Notes under the pieces: model-generated
The model's database searches: none
What the model was told of the DNA's origin: nothing
What the model saw: only the letters and a program-made list of their open reading frames with translations
Made by a program: the position numbers and the translations under genes
Part shown: positions 1-8,060 of the stretch, one piece after another
Numbering within the stretch: the stretch's first letter is position 1
How the letters are laid out: each line of letters opens with the position of its first letter
Assembly (NCBI GenBank): GCA_028818225.1
Contig: JAPPOG010000074.1
Location: 1-45,860, forward strand
Reading direction: 5' to 3'
Length of the DNA: 45,860 nucleotides
From: Gammaproteobacteria bacterium
GTDB taxonomy: Bacteria > Pseudomonadota > Gammaproteobacteria > Pseudomonadales > Pseudohongiellaceae

Positions 1-23
1 CATCTACTTTCATAATACCCCAT
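1..23 (-). CDS. possible 5' end of a divergent gene leaving the window (partial)
   Basis: On the minus strand an ATG at 21-23 has a purine-rich Shine-Dalgarno-like stretch (AGAAGGGAG) a few bases upstream, about 28-36. The seven codons left in the window (MGYYESR) are open. A second ATG at 10-12 is a competing start. Only these few codons are visible, so no product can be named. If real, the gene is divergent from the ketoacyl synthase at 184, and the AT-rich stretch between them would hold both promoters. Confidence 0.25.
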
Positions 24-183
24 TTTTCTCCCTTCTATATCGTGGGATTTCAAAAAAGAAATTCGAAATCAAACTAAATAATTGAAACCTAAATCACGAA
101 AAGCAATATGAGTGTAGAATGTAATAACCAATCGGTCACAGGTATTACGCCGTTGTTGAAACAACTCCGCGGGAGAGCAAAAA

Positions 184-1182
184 ATGTTGACCTCTAAGAT
201 AAAATCTCTTGGATCCTATCACCCCCCCCAAATCGTCAGCCCCCACGAAATCATAGAGGATGCTGGCCTGGTAAACCTCGATATCGAGAAAACTCATGTC
301 GAAGACCTGACCGGGATCAAAACCATGCACCATGCCAATGGTGGCACCAGACCAAGCGATATCGCGATTCTGGCAATAGAGAAATGCCTGGAAGACTTCG
401 ATGGCGACCTGGCAGAGATTGAAGCCGTATTTTTTTGCGGGATGACCAGAGACATGCAGGAGCCGTCAACAGCGCATCAAATCAGTTACCGTTGTGGCCT
501 GAATGCCAAATTCTGTATTGATATCGCCGATGCCTGTCATGGCTTTACCGCGGGAATGATTGCTGCAGATTCCTTCATCCGCACAGGGGCGTTTAAAAAT
601 ATCCTGGTTTGTACCGGGGAAGTCGCTAGTAAGGGAACCTATCATATCGCAAACCGCTTCAGGAAAGGAGAACTGGGACGAGAAGACGTAGCGGACAACA
701 TCGGTGCTTTCACGGTAGGGGATGCTGGCGGAGCTGCGATACTCGGCCCTACCGATGATGGCACCGGATTTCAAGCTTTCAACACTAATTCCAAATCCAG
801 TGTCTGGAATGCCTGTTATGTCGACTGGGAATCCAATAGCTTTGCCATGCATATGAATTGGATAAGTCGCGAAACAATCAGACTGGTCGGCAAAATGGCA
901 CCAGAAACCCTGAACAATGTAGGCTGGGACAAGTCAGACATCGAAATGTTCATTGCCCATCAGGTGGGAAGACGTGTGCACGAGTCTTACATGAAGAAGC
1001 TGGAATTAGAAAAAGACAAGGCCATTGAGATCTACCAGGACTATGGAAACATCACGAGCGTCTCTGTGCCTGCCTGTTTCGATCTGTTGAAGAAGCTCGG
1101 TCAACTCAATGAAGGAATGAAGGTGTTATTAAATTCGACAGGTAGTGGGATCGTGGTGACGCAGGCCGCGTATGTGGTTTAG
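184..1182 (+). CDS. 3-oxoacyl-ACP synthase III (KAS III / FabH-like)
   Basis: A 332-residue thiolase-fold condensing enzyme of the KAS III type. The expected catalytic triad is visible: Cys118 in DIADACHGF, His259 in FIAHQVGRR and Asn289 in YGNITS. The C-terminal glycine-rich NSTGSGIV segment also fits the family. Enzymes of this family decarboxylatively condense an acyl-CoA or acyl-ACP starter with malonyl-ACP. The start has a GGGAG Shine-Dalgarno about 8 bases upstream. The gene stands alone, away from fab genes, followed by its own terminator, so a specialised role (beta-ketoacyl or secondary-metabolite synthesis) is as likely as housekeeping FabH. Family assignment is firm; substrate is unknown. 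Confidence 0.88.
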   Translation: MLTSKIKSLGSYHPPQIVSPHEIIEDAGLVNLDIEKTHVEDLTGIKTMHHANGGTRPSDIAILAIEKCLEDFDGDLAEIEAVFFCGMTRDMQEPSTAHQISYRCGLNAKFCIDIADACHGFTAGMIAADSFIRTGAFKNILVCTGEVASKGTYHIANRFRKGELGREDVADNIGAFTVGDAGGAAILGPTDDGTGFQAFNTNSKSSVWNACYVDWESNSFAMHMNWISRETIRLVGKMAPETLNNVGWDKSDIEMFIAHQVGRRVHESYMKKLELEKDKAIEIYQDYGNITSVSVPACFDLLKKLGQLNEGMKVLLNSTGSGIVVTQAAYVV

Positions 1183-1213
1183 TTAGAAAAGCTCGGTAGA
1201 AAAAAATCAAAAG

Positions 1214-1234
1214 AGGCCCTGAGGGGCCTTTTTT
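1214..1234 (+). terminator. Rho-independent terminator of the ketoacyl synthase gene
   Basis: A 6-bp stem (AGGCCC at 1214-1219, GGGCCT at 1224-1229) closes a 4-base loop and runs into six T residues. It lies about 30 bases after the stop codon and points rightward. Confidence 0.8.
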
Positions 1235-1261
1235 GTTTGCAGGATGATTGTAGATTTAACC

Positions 1262-1314
1262 CGCCCGTTAGGGTTCTATTTTTGGCTTAGCCAAAAATAG
1301 AACCCTAACGGGCG
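1262..1314. repeat. perfect 53-bp palindrome (26-bp arms, 1-bp centre)
   Basis: Bases 1262-1287 are the exact reverse complement of 1289-1314, with a single T at 1288 in the middle. The outer half of each arm is GC-rich (CGCCCGTTAGGGTTC) and the inner part AT-rich (TATTTTTGGCT). It lies between the terminator of the ketoacyl synthase and the terminator of tRNA-Arg, in a spacer without a gene. It has no T-run of its own. It could be a mobile or REP-like palindromic unit, a transcript-end hairpin or a cruciform site; the sequence alone does not decide. Confidence 0.85.
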
Positions 1315-1384
1315 ACGCATTGCGCCGTCTGCGGAGCGACGCTACTTGCGAATGGGCACGTTGACTCGGCCGGAAGCTGAAAAT

Positions 1385-1414
1385 AAAAAAGGGGTCCTTT
1401 GGGACCCCTTTTTT
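1385..1414 (-). terminator. bidirectional terminator downstream of tRNA-Arg
   Basis: A 7-bp GC-rich stem (GGGGTCC at 1391-1397 with GGACCCC at 1402-1408) is flanked by six A residues on the left and six T on the right. It can therefore end transcription in both directions. It sits a few bases beyond the 3' end of the leftward tRNA-Arg. Confidence 0.85.
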
Positions 1415-1419
1415 ATTTA

Positions 1420-1496
1420 TGGCGCACCCGGCACGATTCGAACGTGCGACCCCCTAGTTCGTAGCCAGGTACTCTATCCAGCTGAGCTACGGGTGC
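1420..1496 (-). tRNA. tRNA-Arg (anticodon ACG)
   Basis: On the minus strand this is a 77-nt cloverleaf beginning GCACCCG and ending in the matching CGGGTGC, a discriminator base and an encoded CCA. The D-arm (GTAGCTCAGCTGGATAGAG), an anticodon loop CTACGAA with anticodon ACG, and the T-loop GTTCGAATC are all present. ACG is the usual CGN-reading arginine tRNA, its A34 being converted to inosine in bacteria. In pseudomonad-like genomes tRNA-Arg(ACG) lies near tRNA-Ser and csrA. Here the same set is present but spread over about 9 kb by intervening genes. Confidence 0.97.
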
Positions 1497-1720
1497 ATAA
1501 TTAGCTAATGATTGCCAGATTCGAAAAAAGTTGGTACTCGATGGTTAATCAAATCTCAGGCGACCTCGAAAACATTGCGTTTCAGCCCTTCTCGAGAGGC
1601 CGGTATTATAGCGAAATCGCTGATTTTTCATAGTGAGATGGATGATTAAGGCGAATTCATGATTTCATGCTCAATCCGCCTGTATTACCATTGGTGCCGC
1701 CTTTATTTCTCGAGATTTCA

Positions 1721-2404
1721 ATGACTAACAGAAAGCTGCTGATTGCTTCAGGCACAGGCCTTACCGCCCTGGTTGTAGTGGGTGCTTTGCTCATTTTTGT
1801 TACGCCTCAAGATCAGGCAGTGGATTTACAAACTGCCAGTACTGCCATTCAGCCTGAAGCAACCGGTGATTATGAATTGGGGCTCAATGCCGCCTTTGCC
1901 GGGGATTACGCCACGGCTTTTAGGGAATTCACAGTGGCCGCCGAGGAAGGCTTGAGCCTGGCGCAATATAACCTGGGCATTCTTTATTTTATGGGCCAGG
2001 GTGTGGAACAGGATTTCCAACAGGCATTTCACTGGACCGAAGCCGCTGCCCAGCAAGGACATATCAATGCCCAATACAATCTCGGCAGTCTTTTTCTTGA
2101 AGGTCAGGGAACGCGCCAGAACGAAACTCTTGGCATTGACTGGTTCAAGAGTGCTGCCCGAGCCGGTCATGCTAATGCTGCTTATGCCCTGTCCAGGATG
2201 TACCAGGAAGGCGATCCTGTTACAGCAAACCTGGTAGAAGCGCACGCCTGGGCAGCATTGGCCACAGAAAATCAACATCCGGAAGGGGCTGCACTTCAGG
2301 ATGAGCTCGAACAAGGGCTTAGTGCAGAGGAATTGAGTCAGGCTAGACGCCAGTTCGCCACCTGGCAGATAGAGCCAGTCCCTCCCCTGCCTCCTAATCG
2401 CTAG
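1721..2404 (+). CDS. membrane-anchored Sel1-repeat (TPR-like) protein
   Basis: From the ATG at 1721 the product has a short basic N-terminus, then a hydrophobic segment (about residues 5-28, ending LLIFVTP) that reads as a signal anchor. After it come Sel1-like repeats: an AFAGDYATAFREF unit followed by two clear repeats containing AQYNLGILYFMGQGV and AQYNLGSLFLEGQGT, and a weaker AAYALSRMYQEGD unit. The C-terminus is proline-rich. An in-frame ATG at 1667 would add 18 residues; I prefer 1721 because it gives a normal membrane anchor, although neither start has a strong ribosome-binding site. Sel1 repeats are protein-binding scaffolds; the partner is unknown. Confidence 0.75.
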   Translation: MTNRKLLIASGTGLTALVVVGALLIFVTPQDQAVDLQTASTAIQPEATGDYELGLNAAFAGDYATAFREFTVAAEEGLSLAQYNLGILYFMGQGVEQDFQQAFHWTEAAAQQGHINAQYNLGSLFLEGQGTRQNETLGIDWFKSAARAGHANAAYALSRMYQEGDPVTANLVEAHAWAALATENQHPEGAALQDELEQGLSAEELSQARRQFATWQIEPVPPLPPNR

Positions 2405-2499
2405 ATTTATCGAGCAAACATCGGTTTTGACGTAATGGCACCGTTAGCATAGCTGTATCTGTAGCCAATGCTCTGCGAGGCGCATATGTCAGCCTGGCC

Positions 2500-2964
2500 A
2501 TGGATAGCGCTTATGAATTATTAATGGCAAATCAAGCTCAGCAGGCATTAATGAACCCTGCCTGGAGCGATAAGTCTGAATTTTCCAGTAGTAACATTGT
2601 AGAGATGGTGTTTGACCCAACCCTGTTTCGACCCTTAATTGCAAACTGGGTTGAGGTTGCAAGTCATTTATTACTGAGACTGAAGAAGCAGGTACTGGCC
2701 TATGGCAAATCTGAGCAGTCAGCATTGTTTAATAAATTACTGGCCAAGTCGCCACCAAAACACTGGCAGCAACCAGCAGAATCCATTGAAGATGGCACAA
2801 TGCTAACTGTTGATTTTAAAGTGGGAGACCTGACTCTTAGCATGTTTACCACAATCAGCCAGTTTGTCTCTGCGCTCGATTTAGGCATGGAAGAATTATT
2901 AATCGAAAGCTATTTTCCTGCTAACGAAGACAGTCAAAAATTCTTTGCCAATATTCTTAATTAG
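2500..2964 (+). CDS. orphan MmyB-type ligand-binding domain, probable remnant of an XRE-family regulator
   Basis: The 154 residues read like the C-terminal half of XRE-type regulators with an MmyB-like ligand-binding domain. Features are an AYELLMANQ opening, FDPTLFRPLIANWVEVASHLL, a middle segment ending PPKHWQQP, and LSMFTTISQF followed by ELLIESYFPANED. In full-length members a DNA-binding helix-turn-helix of about 80-100 residues comes first. Here the frame is closed by a TGA at 2428-2430, and the 30 codons before the ATG carry no such motif. No good ribosome-binding site is seen. It is either a decayed regulator or a stand-alone domain. Its end overlaps the convergent metallo-hydrolase gene by 8 bp. 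Confidence 0.55.
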   Translation: MDSAYELLMANQAQQALMNPAWSDKSEFSSSNIVEMVFDPTLFRPLIANWVEVASHLLLRLKKQVLAYGKSEQSALFNKLLAKSPPKHWQQPAESIEDGTMLTVDFKVGDLTLSMFTTISQFVSALDLGMEELLIESYFPANEDSQKFFANILN

Positions 2965-3802
2965 CGGCAGCTCTTTCTCGTTCCATTTTGCCCCGGGCAT
3001 TACGCATTAGAATATCGAGCCAGGCATCCCAGCTTTCAGGGTCTACGAATGGATGGGGATCCCCATCCTGACGATCCTTTAGTATTTCGTAACGCTCAAA
3101 AATTTCACCGGACTCCGGATGGTTAGGGATATTGACTTCAATGTTCTCTAACTGCATTAAGCGCTCAATACTGTTGATATACATCTCGGTGCGTTCCACC
3201 CCTTCGAAATTCAGTCCGACCCCACCGAAAAAGAAAGCATCGTGGGGGTAGCCATTGTCATACACGGTAAAACGGGTGGAAAGCACTCCAGGTGTATGTC
3301 CCGGAGTTTCCATAAAGCGCAGACGGGTTCGACCGAGATTCAGCGTGCTTCCGTCTGAGGCTGAAAGATGACGTATAGGCTTGGGGTATTCTTGATAGAT
3401 CGCTGGCTCATTAGTCATATTCCAGTCAGTTTCCGTCATCATTACTACAGCACCGAATTCTTCCTGGAAACGACGAGCGCCGCCAATATGATCGTAATGG
3501 GCATGGGAAACTATGACGTAACGAATATCATCGGGATCGAAGCCAAGTTCTCTAATACTGTCTATAGCCAGATCGGTTAAGTCACCGTAGAGAGCATCGA
3601 AAAGAATCAAGCCCTGGTCCGACACCAAAAGCCAGGCAGAAACCCAACGCGCACCGACATAGTAAAGATTGTCAAATACCTGAAACGGTGCCACCCGCTG
3701 CAACTCAGGATTGTCGTTATCATTGATGTCTTGTGTAGTTACCACAGAACTTAATAACAACGCGACTGCGAATACTACCGCCTTTCCGCTCTTGTAAATC
3801 AT
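2957..3802 (-). CDS. exported metallo-beta-lactamase-fold hydrolase
   Basis: A 281-residue MBL-fold protein with an N-terminal signal peptide (hydrophobic residues about 8-22). Zinc-binding residues are visible: H100, H102, D104 and H105 in HAHYDHIGG, H169 in TPGHTPG, and H228 in PNHPE. This pattern fits the subclass B3-like group of periplasmic enzymes, which includes true beta-lactamases and many hydrolases of unknown substrate. The start is supported by AAGGA about 5-9 bases upstream. A lactamase role should not be assumed, as nothing nearby points to antibiotic resistance. It is leftward and separated by about 120 bp from the upstream small membrane protein gene. Confidence 0.82.
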   Translation of the reverse strand: MIYKSGKAVVFAVALLLSSVVTTQDINDNDNPELQRVAPFQVFDNLYYVGARWVSAWLLVSDQGLILFDALYGDLTDLAIDSIRELGFDPDDIRYVIVSHAHYDHIGGARRFQEEFGAVVMMTETDWNMTNEPAIYQEYPKPIRHLSASDGSTLNLGRTRLRFMETPGHTPGVLSTRFTVYDNGYPHDAFFFGGVGLNFEGVERTEMYINSIERLMQLENIEVNIPNHPESGEIFERYEILKDRQDGDPHPFVDPESWDAWLDILMRNARGKMERERAAAN

Positions 3803-3924
3803 AAAAATTCCTTATTCCGAGAGGGAAGAATTGTTCGTAATAGACTGCGAAATTTTACTCTGATTTCCTGTGACTATTCGTAGTTAATTCGTTACTAATC
3901 TTGTCTTTAGGAAGACAGTGACTT

Positions 3925-4428
3925 TTAACTCGATTTTTCCTGATCTACTTCCGCCAGTATTTGATCTACGAAGTTTACAAAACCGGGATCAAGAATCGGT
4001 CGCGCATAGGGGCTCTGCTCCCGGGAGACTCGCACCCCGGGGTTACTATAAAAGCCGGCAATTAAATTCCGAAGCTCCGCTAAATCCTCCTCGCTAGTGG
4101 TTGAGGCATACTGCCCCCAATGCAACCAAAACCAATGAACATTAGCACTCTCCGTGCGACTCATATCTGCCTCAGGGACACCTAATTTAGCAGCCATTTC
4201 CGCAATATATTTATCTCCGCCCATTACTTTATTTACGCCGTTGCGAAGATCATCGTTTGCCGCCATTGCCAGTTTAAATTCCCGCACGCCTGTAGCCCTT
4301 GCAATACGGTTTATGTCGGCAGCCGCTTCTTTAGCATGTTTAACCTGGGAAGCCAGGTAAATAAGCGTTGCCACCACGGCAAAAGCCCCTAATATTTCCC
4401 CGACAGCTCCTATAGCATCCCAATTCAT
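3925..4428 (-). CDS. hypothetical single-pass membrane protein
   Basis: A 167-residue protein opening MNWDAIGAVGEILGAFAVV, with one hydrophobic segment at about residues 7-27 and then a long soluble, largely helical part rich in charged residues. Proteins with this opening are common as hypotheticals in marine proteobacteria; no function is known to me. It starts 9 bp after the stop of the acyl-CoA dehydrogenase, and its ribosome-binding site (AGGAA) overlaps that stop codon. It is therefore very probably the last gene of the leftward acyl-CoA operon. Whether it has a metabolic role there is not shown. Confidence 0.65.
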   Translation of the reverse strand: MNWDAIGAVGEILGAFAVVATLIYLASQVKHAKEAAADINRIARATGVREFKLAMAANDDLRNGVNKVMGGDKYIAEMAAKLGVPEADMSRTESANVHWFWLHWGQYASTTSEEDLAELRNLIAGFYSNPGVRVSREQSPYARPILDPGFVNFVDQILAEVDQEKSS

Positions 4429-4437
4429 TACTGATTC

Positions 4438-5604
4438 CTAATAAGAGCGCGGCAAACCAAGCTCGTGCTCAGCGACAAAGTTAAGAATCATTTCCTGTGA
4501 TATTGGTGCCAGCTTCATTAAACGCGCTTCTCTCCAGTAGCGCTCTACATGGTATTCCCTGGCATAACCGAAACCGCCATGGGTTTGAATTGCGCAATCA
4601 GCTGCATAGAAACCTGCTTCCGCTGCCAGCCATTTAGCCATATTCGCTTCAGTACCGCAGGATAAGTCGTTATCCAATTTCCAGGCAGCTTTTCGAATCA
4701 TTAATTCGGCGGCATCCAATTTCGTTCTCGCCTCAGCCAACGGAAAGGCTATTCCCTGATTTTTACCGATCGGTCGATCGAAGACCACACGCTCATTGGC
4801 GTACTGTACCGCCCGTCGCAGAGCTGCCTTGCCAATTCCCAAAGATTCAGCCGCAATGAGTATGCGTTCCGCATTAAGCCCATCCAGCAGGTACCTGAAT
4901 CCGCGGCCTTCTTCGCCTACTCTGTCGGCTACTGCTACTTTTAGATCATCATAGACAACTTCACAGGTACGCACTGCGTTGCGACCTAATTTCGGAATTG
5001 CCGAGATGGATACTTCAGGTTTCTGCAATTCAGCTAATAACAGCGTCATGCCTTCAGTTTTACGATCAACTTCTTCTTTCTTCTGGGTTCTTACCAAGAG
5101 CAAAACCCGCTCAGACTCCAGGGCTTTGGTCGTCCATACTTTTCTGCCTTTCACGACGTAGTGATCACCTTCCAGGCGGGCGAATGTTTCAATAGACGTT
5201 GTATCACTTCCTGCATTTGGCTCTGTAACACCGAAAGCAACATGGAGTTTTCCTTCTGCGACTGCTGGTAAATACTTCTCACGCATCGCATCGGAACCAT
5301 GCTTTACCACAGGGTGCATACCAAAAATTGATAAATGTATTGGCGTAGCGCCATTCATGGCCGCACCGGATGCGGCAACTTCTTCGAGAACTATTGCGGC
5401 TTCCTGCAAGCCTTTGCCAGATCCGCCATATTTTTCAGGAATAGCAATACCCAGCCAACCGGCCTCGGCCATGGCCTTAAAATAGTCATCAGGAAATTTC
5501 CCTTCTCGATCATGCTCTTCCCAATAATCATCGGGAAATCCTGAACAAAGTTTCCTGACTGATTCTCTTATGAGAGCTTGTTCTTCCGATTCAGTAAAAT
5601 CCAT
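4438..5604 (-). CDS. acyl-CoA dehydrogenase family protein
   Basis: A full-length 388-residue flavin-dependent acyl-CoA dehydrogenase. The FAD/acyl-binding strand GVTEPNAGSDTTSIETFA is at about 129-147, followed by a KGRKVWTTKA segment. The C-terminal helix bundle contains QTHGGFGYAREYHVERYWREAR. The usual YEGT region is replaced by LAPISQE, as in a subset of the family, so the catalytic base needs an alignment. It would oxidise an acyl-CoA to the 2,3-enoyl-CoA and pass electrons to ETF. It is third in the leftward run MaoC, lyase, dehydrogenase (gap to the lyase 24 bp), which suggests a shared pathway with the rightward hydratase and CoA-transferase. Confidence 0.88.
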   Translation of the reverse strand: MDFTESEEQALIRESVRKLCSGFPDDYWEEHDREGKFPDDYFKAMAEAGWLGIAIPEKYGGSGKGLQEAAIVLEEVAASGAAMNGATPIHLSIFGMHPVVKHGSDAMREKYLPAVAEGKLHVAFGVTEPNAGSDTTSIETFARLEGDHYVVKGRKVWTTKALESERVLLLVRTQKKEEVDRKTEGMTLLLAELQKPEVSISAIPKLGRNAVRTCEVVYDDLKVAVADRVGEEGRGFRYLLDGLNAERILIAAESLGIGKAALRRAVQYANERVVFDRPIGKNQGIAFPLAEARTKLDAAELMIRKAAWKLDNDLSCGTEANMAKWLAAEAGFYAADCAIQTHGGFGYAREYHVERYWREARLMKLAPISQEMILNFVAEHELGLPRSY

Positions 5605-5628
5605 TGACTATTCCAATTCCCCAACGAT

Positions 5629-6561
5629 TTAACTCGTTTGGCCAGCTATGTGTGCGGCGATTGCCAATATCTCTTTGGCTCGACGTAAATGAGGAACATC
5701 CACCATTTGGCCTTTAAAAGAAAAAGCCATTTTGCCTACTTTCTGATTTTCTTCAAAAGCAGCGATCAGTTCATGTGCCTGGTCGATTTCTTCATCTGAA
5801 GGGGTGAATGCCGTATTCACAATATCAATCTGAGACGGATGTATGGTTATCTTGCCGGTATAACCCATATCAGCTCCGGTCTTACATTCACGCGCTAATC
5901 CTTCAGTATTTTTGATATCAACATAGACCGCATCGATCGGTTGGGCACCTCCTGCTACTGCGGCAAGCAAACAAGTCGAGCGAACGTAACTGAACACCTC
6001 CAGATAGTTCCCATTGCCATCCCGCTTGGCCTTAGCACCAAGCGCGCCAGATAAATCTTCAGCACCCCAGGTTATTCCGTCTACTCGCTTATTCTTTGCC
6101 ATTGACGGAAGATTAAATACCGCTTCCGGAACTTCAGTTCCAATTAATACCAGAGAGACCGCACCATTCTCTACAGAATGTTTATTTTCAATTTGTGACA
6201 CAACGTCATCAATAGCATCAACTTCCTCCCTACTTGCAATCTTGGGTAAAACTAATCCGTCTGGAAGAACCTCCATTATTGCTTGTAAGTCGTCAGCACC
6301 CCAGGGAGTATCCTGTGGATTTATCCGCACCAGGCATTCCTGCTTGCCAAAATCTGTCTCTTTAATCCACTGACAAACATGATCCCTGGCCGTTTCCTTA
6401 TTTGCAGGTGTCACAGAATCTTCGAGATCAAGGATGAGTGAGTCGGCATTCAGCCCAAGCGCCTTCTCTAACATGCGATCATTGCCTCCAGGCACGAAGT
6501 GCAATGATCTTCGCAATCCCTTTTTGCCTATAGCTGGCGTTCTAGTCACAGCCGTCCCCAT
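5629..6561 (-). CDS. HpcH/HpaI-CitE family CoA-ester lyase (citramalyl/malyl-CoA lyase-like)
   Basis: A 310-residue TIM-barrel lyase of the CitE-like group. The N-terminal RSLHFVPGGNDRMLEKAL carries the family's substrate-binding Arg. ADSLILDLEDSV supplies acidic metal-binding residues, and a GAEDL loop and a KITIHPSQI motif near residue 235 are present. The family cleaves or forms 3-hydroxy-acyl-CoA C-C bonds (malyl-, citramalyl- or beta-methylmalyl-CoA). With a CaiB-type CoA-transferase and two hotdog hydratases next door, a citramalyl- or malyl-CoA substrate is a reasonable inference. No strong Shine-Dalgarno is visible at the ATG. Confidence 0.85.
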   Translation of the reverse strand: MGTAVTRTPAIGKKGLRRSLHFVPGGNDRMLEKALGLNADSLILDLEDSVTPANKETARDHVCQWIKETDFGKQECLVRINPQDTPWGADDLQAIMEVLPDGLVLPKIASREEVDAIDDVVSQIENKHSVENGAVSLVLIGTEVPEAVFNLPSMAKNKRVDGITWGAEDLSGALGAKAKRDGNGNYLEVFSYVRSTCLLAAVAGGAQPIDAVYVDIKNTEGLARECKTGADMGYTGKITIHPSQIDIVNTAFTPSDEEIDQAHELIAAFEENQKVGKMAFSFKGQMVDVPHLRRAKEILAIAAHIAGQTS

Positions 6562-6594
6562 CTATTTTTACTGTTGCTTAATTACTGGCGAAAT

Positions 6595-7146
6595 TTACGC
6601 TGGTTTACGCAGCATCATGCCTTTACGCAGACACTCACAAACGACTTCATCTCTTTGATTAATCCCTGTGTGCTGAAACCATACAATGCCACGATCGGAT
6701 TTTGATTTTGATTCTCGCTTGTCAACAATTTTTGTGTTAACACGAATCGTATCGCCGATAAATACTGGATTAGGAAACTCAGTCTTGTCCATACCTAAAT
6801 TCCCCAGCGTTGTGCCCAAGGTAGTGTCCCCAACAGATAACCCTATGACGAGCCCTAATGTAAACAGACTATTTACAATAATTTGCCCGTGCTGAGTGGT
6901 TTTTGCGAACTCAACATCAAGATGAAGGGGCTGCGGATTATGGGTCATCGTAGTGAAAAGAAAATTATCGGTCTCGGTAATGGTTCGATGAGGCAGATGA
7001 TCGAACTCCATTCCCACTTCCAGTTCCTCAAAATATTTTCCTGCCATACCTGAATCAACCCCATCATGAAATCTTAGCCGCCGGATAGCTATGAATTCAG
7101 AATCCCGGGCCAAAAGCGCCATTTTAGTAGCAACTTGTTGCCGCAT
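6595..7146 (-). CDS. MaoC-like hotdog enoyl-CoA hydratase
   Basis: The core GKYFEELEVGMEFDHLPHRTITETDNFLF with THNPQPLHLD is the MaoC hydratase signature; its Asp/His-type active site lies in the NPQPLH loop. The family hydrates 2-enoyl-CoAs, including mesaconyl-CoA. The 183-residue reading starts at an ATG with AGGAG about 10 bases upstream, but its first 33 residues are unlike the family. An ATG at 7047 (150 residues, MAGKYFEE) is the more usual start, though with a poorer ribosome-binding site. It heads the leftward operon, and only 50 bp separate it from the divergent HTD2-type gene, so both promoters share that spacer. Confidence 0.85.
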   Translation of the reverse strand: MRQQVATKMALLARDSEFIAIRRLRFHDGVDSGMAGKYFEELEVGMEFDHLPHRTITETDNFLFTTMTHNPQPLHLDVEFAKTTQHGQIIVNSLFTLGLVIGLSVGDTTLGTTLGNLGMDKTEFPNPVFIGDTIRVNTKIVDKRESKSKSDRGIVWFQHTGINQRDEVVCECLRKGMMLRKPA

Positions 7147-7196
7147 CCATTAAATTCTCCTATCTGATAAATCACGGTAATCAGTAAACACTACAA

Positions 7197-8051
7197 ATGA
7201 CATTGGATGCATCAACATATAAGGCATGGATTGGTCAGAAAGAATCTTCCTCTGATTTTCTTACCCTGGCTCCTCTCAGGGGGTTAGCGGCCACCCTGAA
7301 TAAAGTGCAGTTGGATTACCAGCCCGGCGACGTTTTACCCCCTTTGTGGCATTGGCTATATTTCCTGAGCCCAGCCAGACAATCGAAGCTTGGAAATGAT
7401 GGTCATGCTGAGCGAGGCGATTTCCTGCCACCTATACCGTTACCAAGGCGTATGTGGGCGGGCAGTCGCTTTGAATTTCATCGGCCACTGCATGCCGGTG
7501 AAAAAATCTCGAGAGTTTCAACTATAAAAAGTATTAACTTTAAAGCAGGACGTAGTGGTCAGCTCGCATTCGTAACCGTTAAACATGAAATTAGTACAGA
7601 GCTGGAAAAGGCCATCAGTGAGGAGCATGACATCGTTTATCGAGATCATGTGCCAGCTGATGCTGCTCCTGCGGAACCAAAGCAAGTTGAGCAGGAAGCT
7701 GATTATTTTAAATCTATTAATCCGGATCCTGTCCTGCTCTTCCGCTATTCTGCATTAACCTTTAACGGGCATAGAATTCATTACGATCGAGACTATGTTA
7801 CAAAAGTAGAAGGATACCCAGGACTAATTGTGCATGGGCCATTATTGGCGACTCTGCTGGTAGACCTACTGGCAGAACAGTTTCCTGAAAAATCATTGCA
7901 GCGATTTGAGTTTAGAGCAATGAATCCCGTGTTCGATTTAAATCCATTTGATGTTTGTGGCTCTAATCCTGACCAGAACGGCAATCTTAATCTCTGGATT
8001 AAAGATCACAATAACGCATTATGCATGCAGGCAAGAGCAAACATCGTTTAG
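7197..8051 (+). CDS. HTD2/FAS1-type dehydratase (mesaconyl-C4-CoA or itaconyl-CoA hydratase-like)
   Basis: A 284-residue double-hotdog hydratase of the HTD2 group. The N-terminal domain has PLPRRMWAGSRFEFHRPLHAGE. The C-terminal domain has FRYSALTFNGHRIHYDRDY followed by EGYPGLIVHGPL, the hydratase-2 active-site region. Characterised relatives include mesaconyl-C4-CoA hydratase of the 3-hydroxypropionate bicycle and the itaconyl-CoA hydratase of Pseudomonas itaconate degradation. It is 9 bp upstream of the CoA-transferase and divergent from the MaoC gene. The exact acyl-CoA is not determinable from sequence by eye. Confidence 0.85.
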   Translation: MTLDASTYKAWIGQKESSSDFLTLAPLRGLAATLNKVQLDYQPGDVLPPLWHWLYFLSPARQSKLGNDGHAERGDFLPPIPLPRRMWAGSRFEFHRPLHAGEKISRVSTIKSINFKAGRSGQLAFVTVKHEISTELEKAISEEHDIVYRDHVPADAAPAEPKQVEQEADYFKSINPDPVLLFRYSALTFNGHRIHYDRDYVTKVEGYPGLIVHGPLLATLLVDLLAEQFPEKSLQRFEFRAMNPVFDLNPFDVCGSNPDQNGNLNLWIKDHNNALCMQARANIV

Positions 8052-8060
8052 AAATAGTAA

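Noticed and set aside
1420..2404. Integration site at tRNA-Arg
   Set aside because: No integrase gene and no direct repeat of the tRNA 3' end could be found in the window.
2957..3802. Antibiotic-resistance beta-lactamase
   Set aside because: The zinc motif only places it in the MBL fold; many exported relatives are not lactamases and the context gives no resistance signal.
5335..5544. Rightward frames over the acyl-CoA dehydrogenase gene
   Set aside because: They are antisense shadows of a well-conserved gene and lack ribosome-binding sites.
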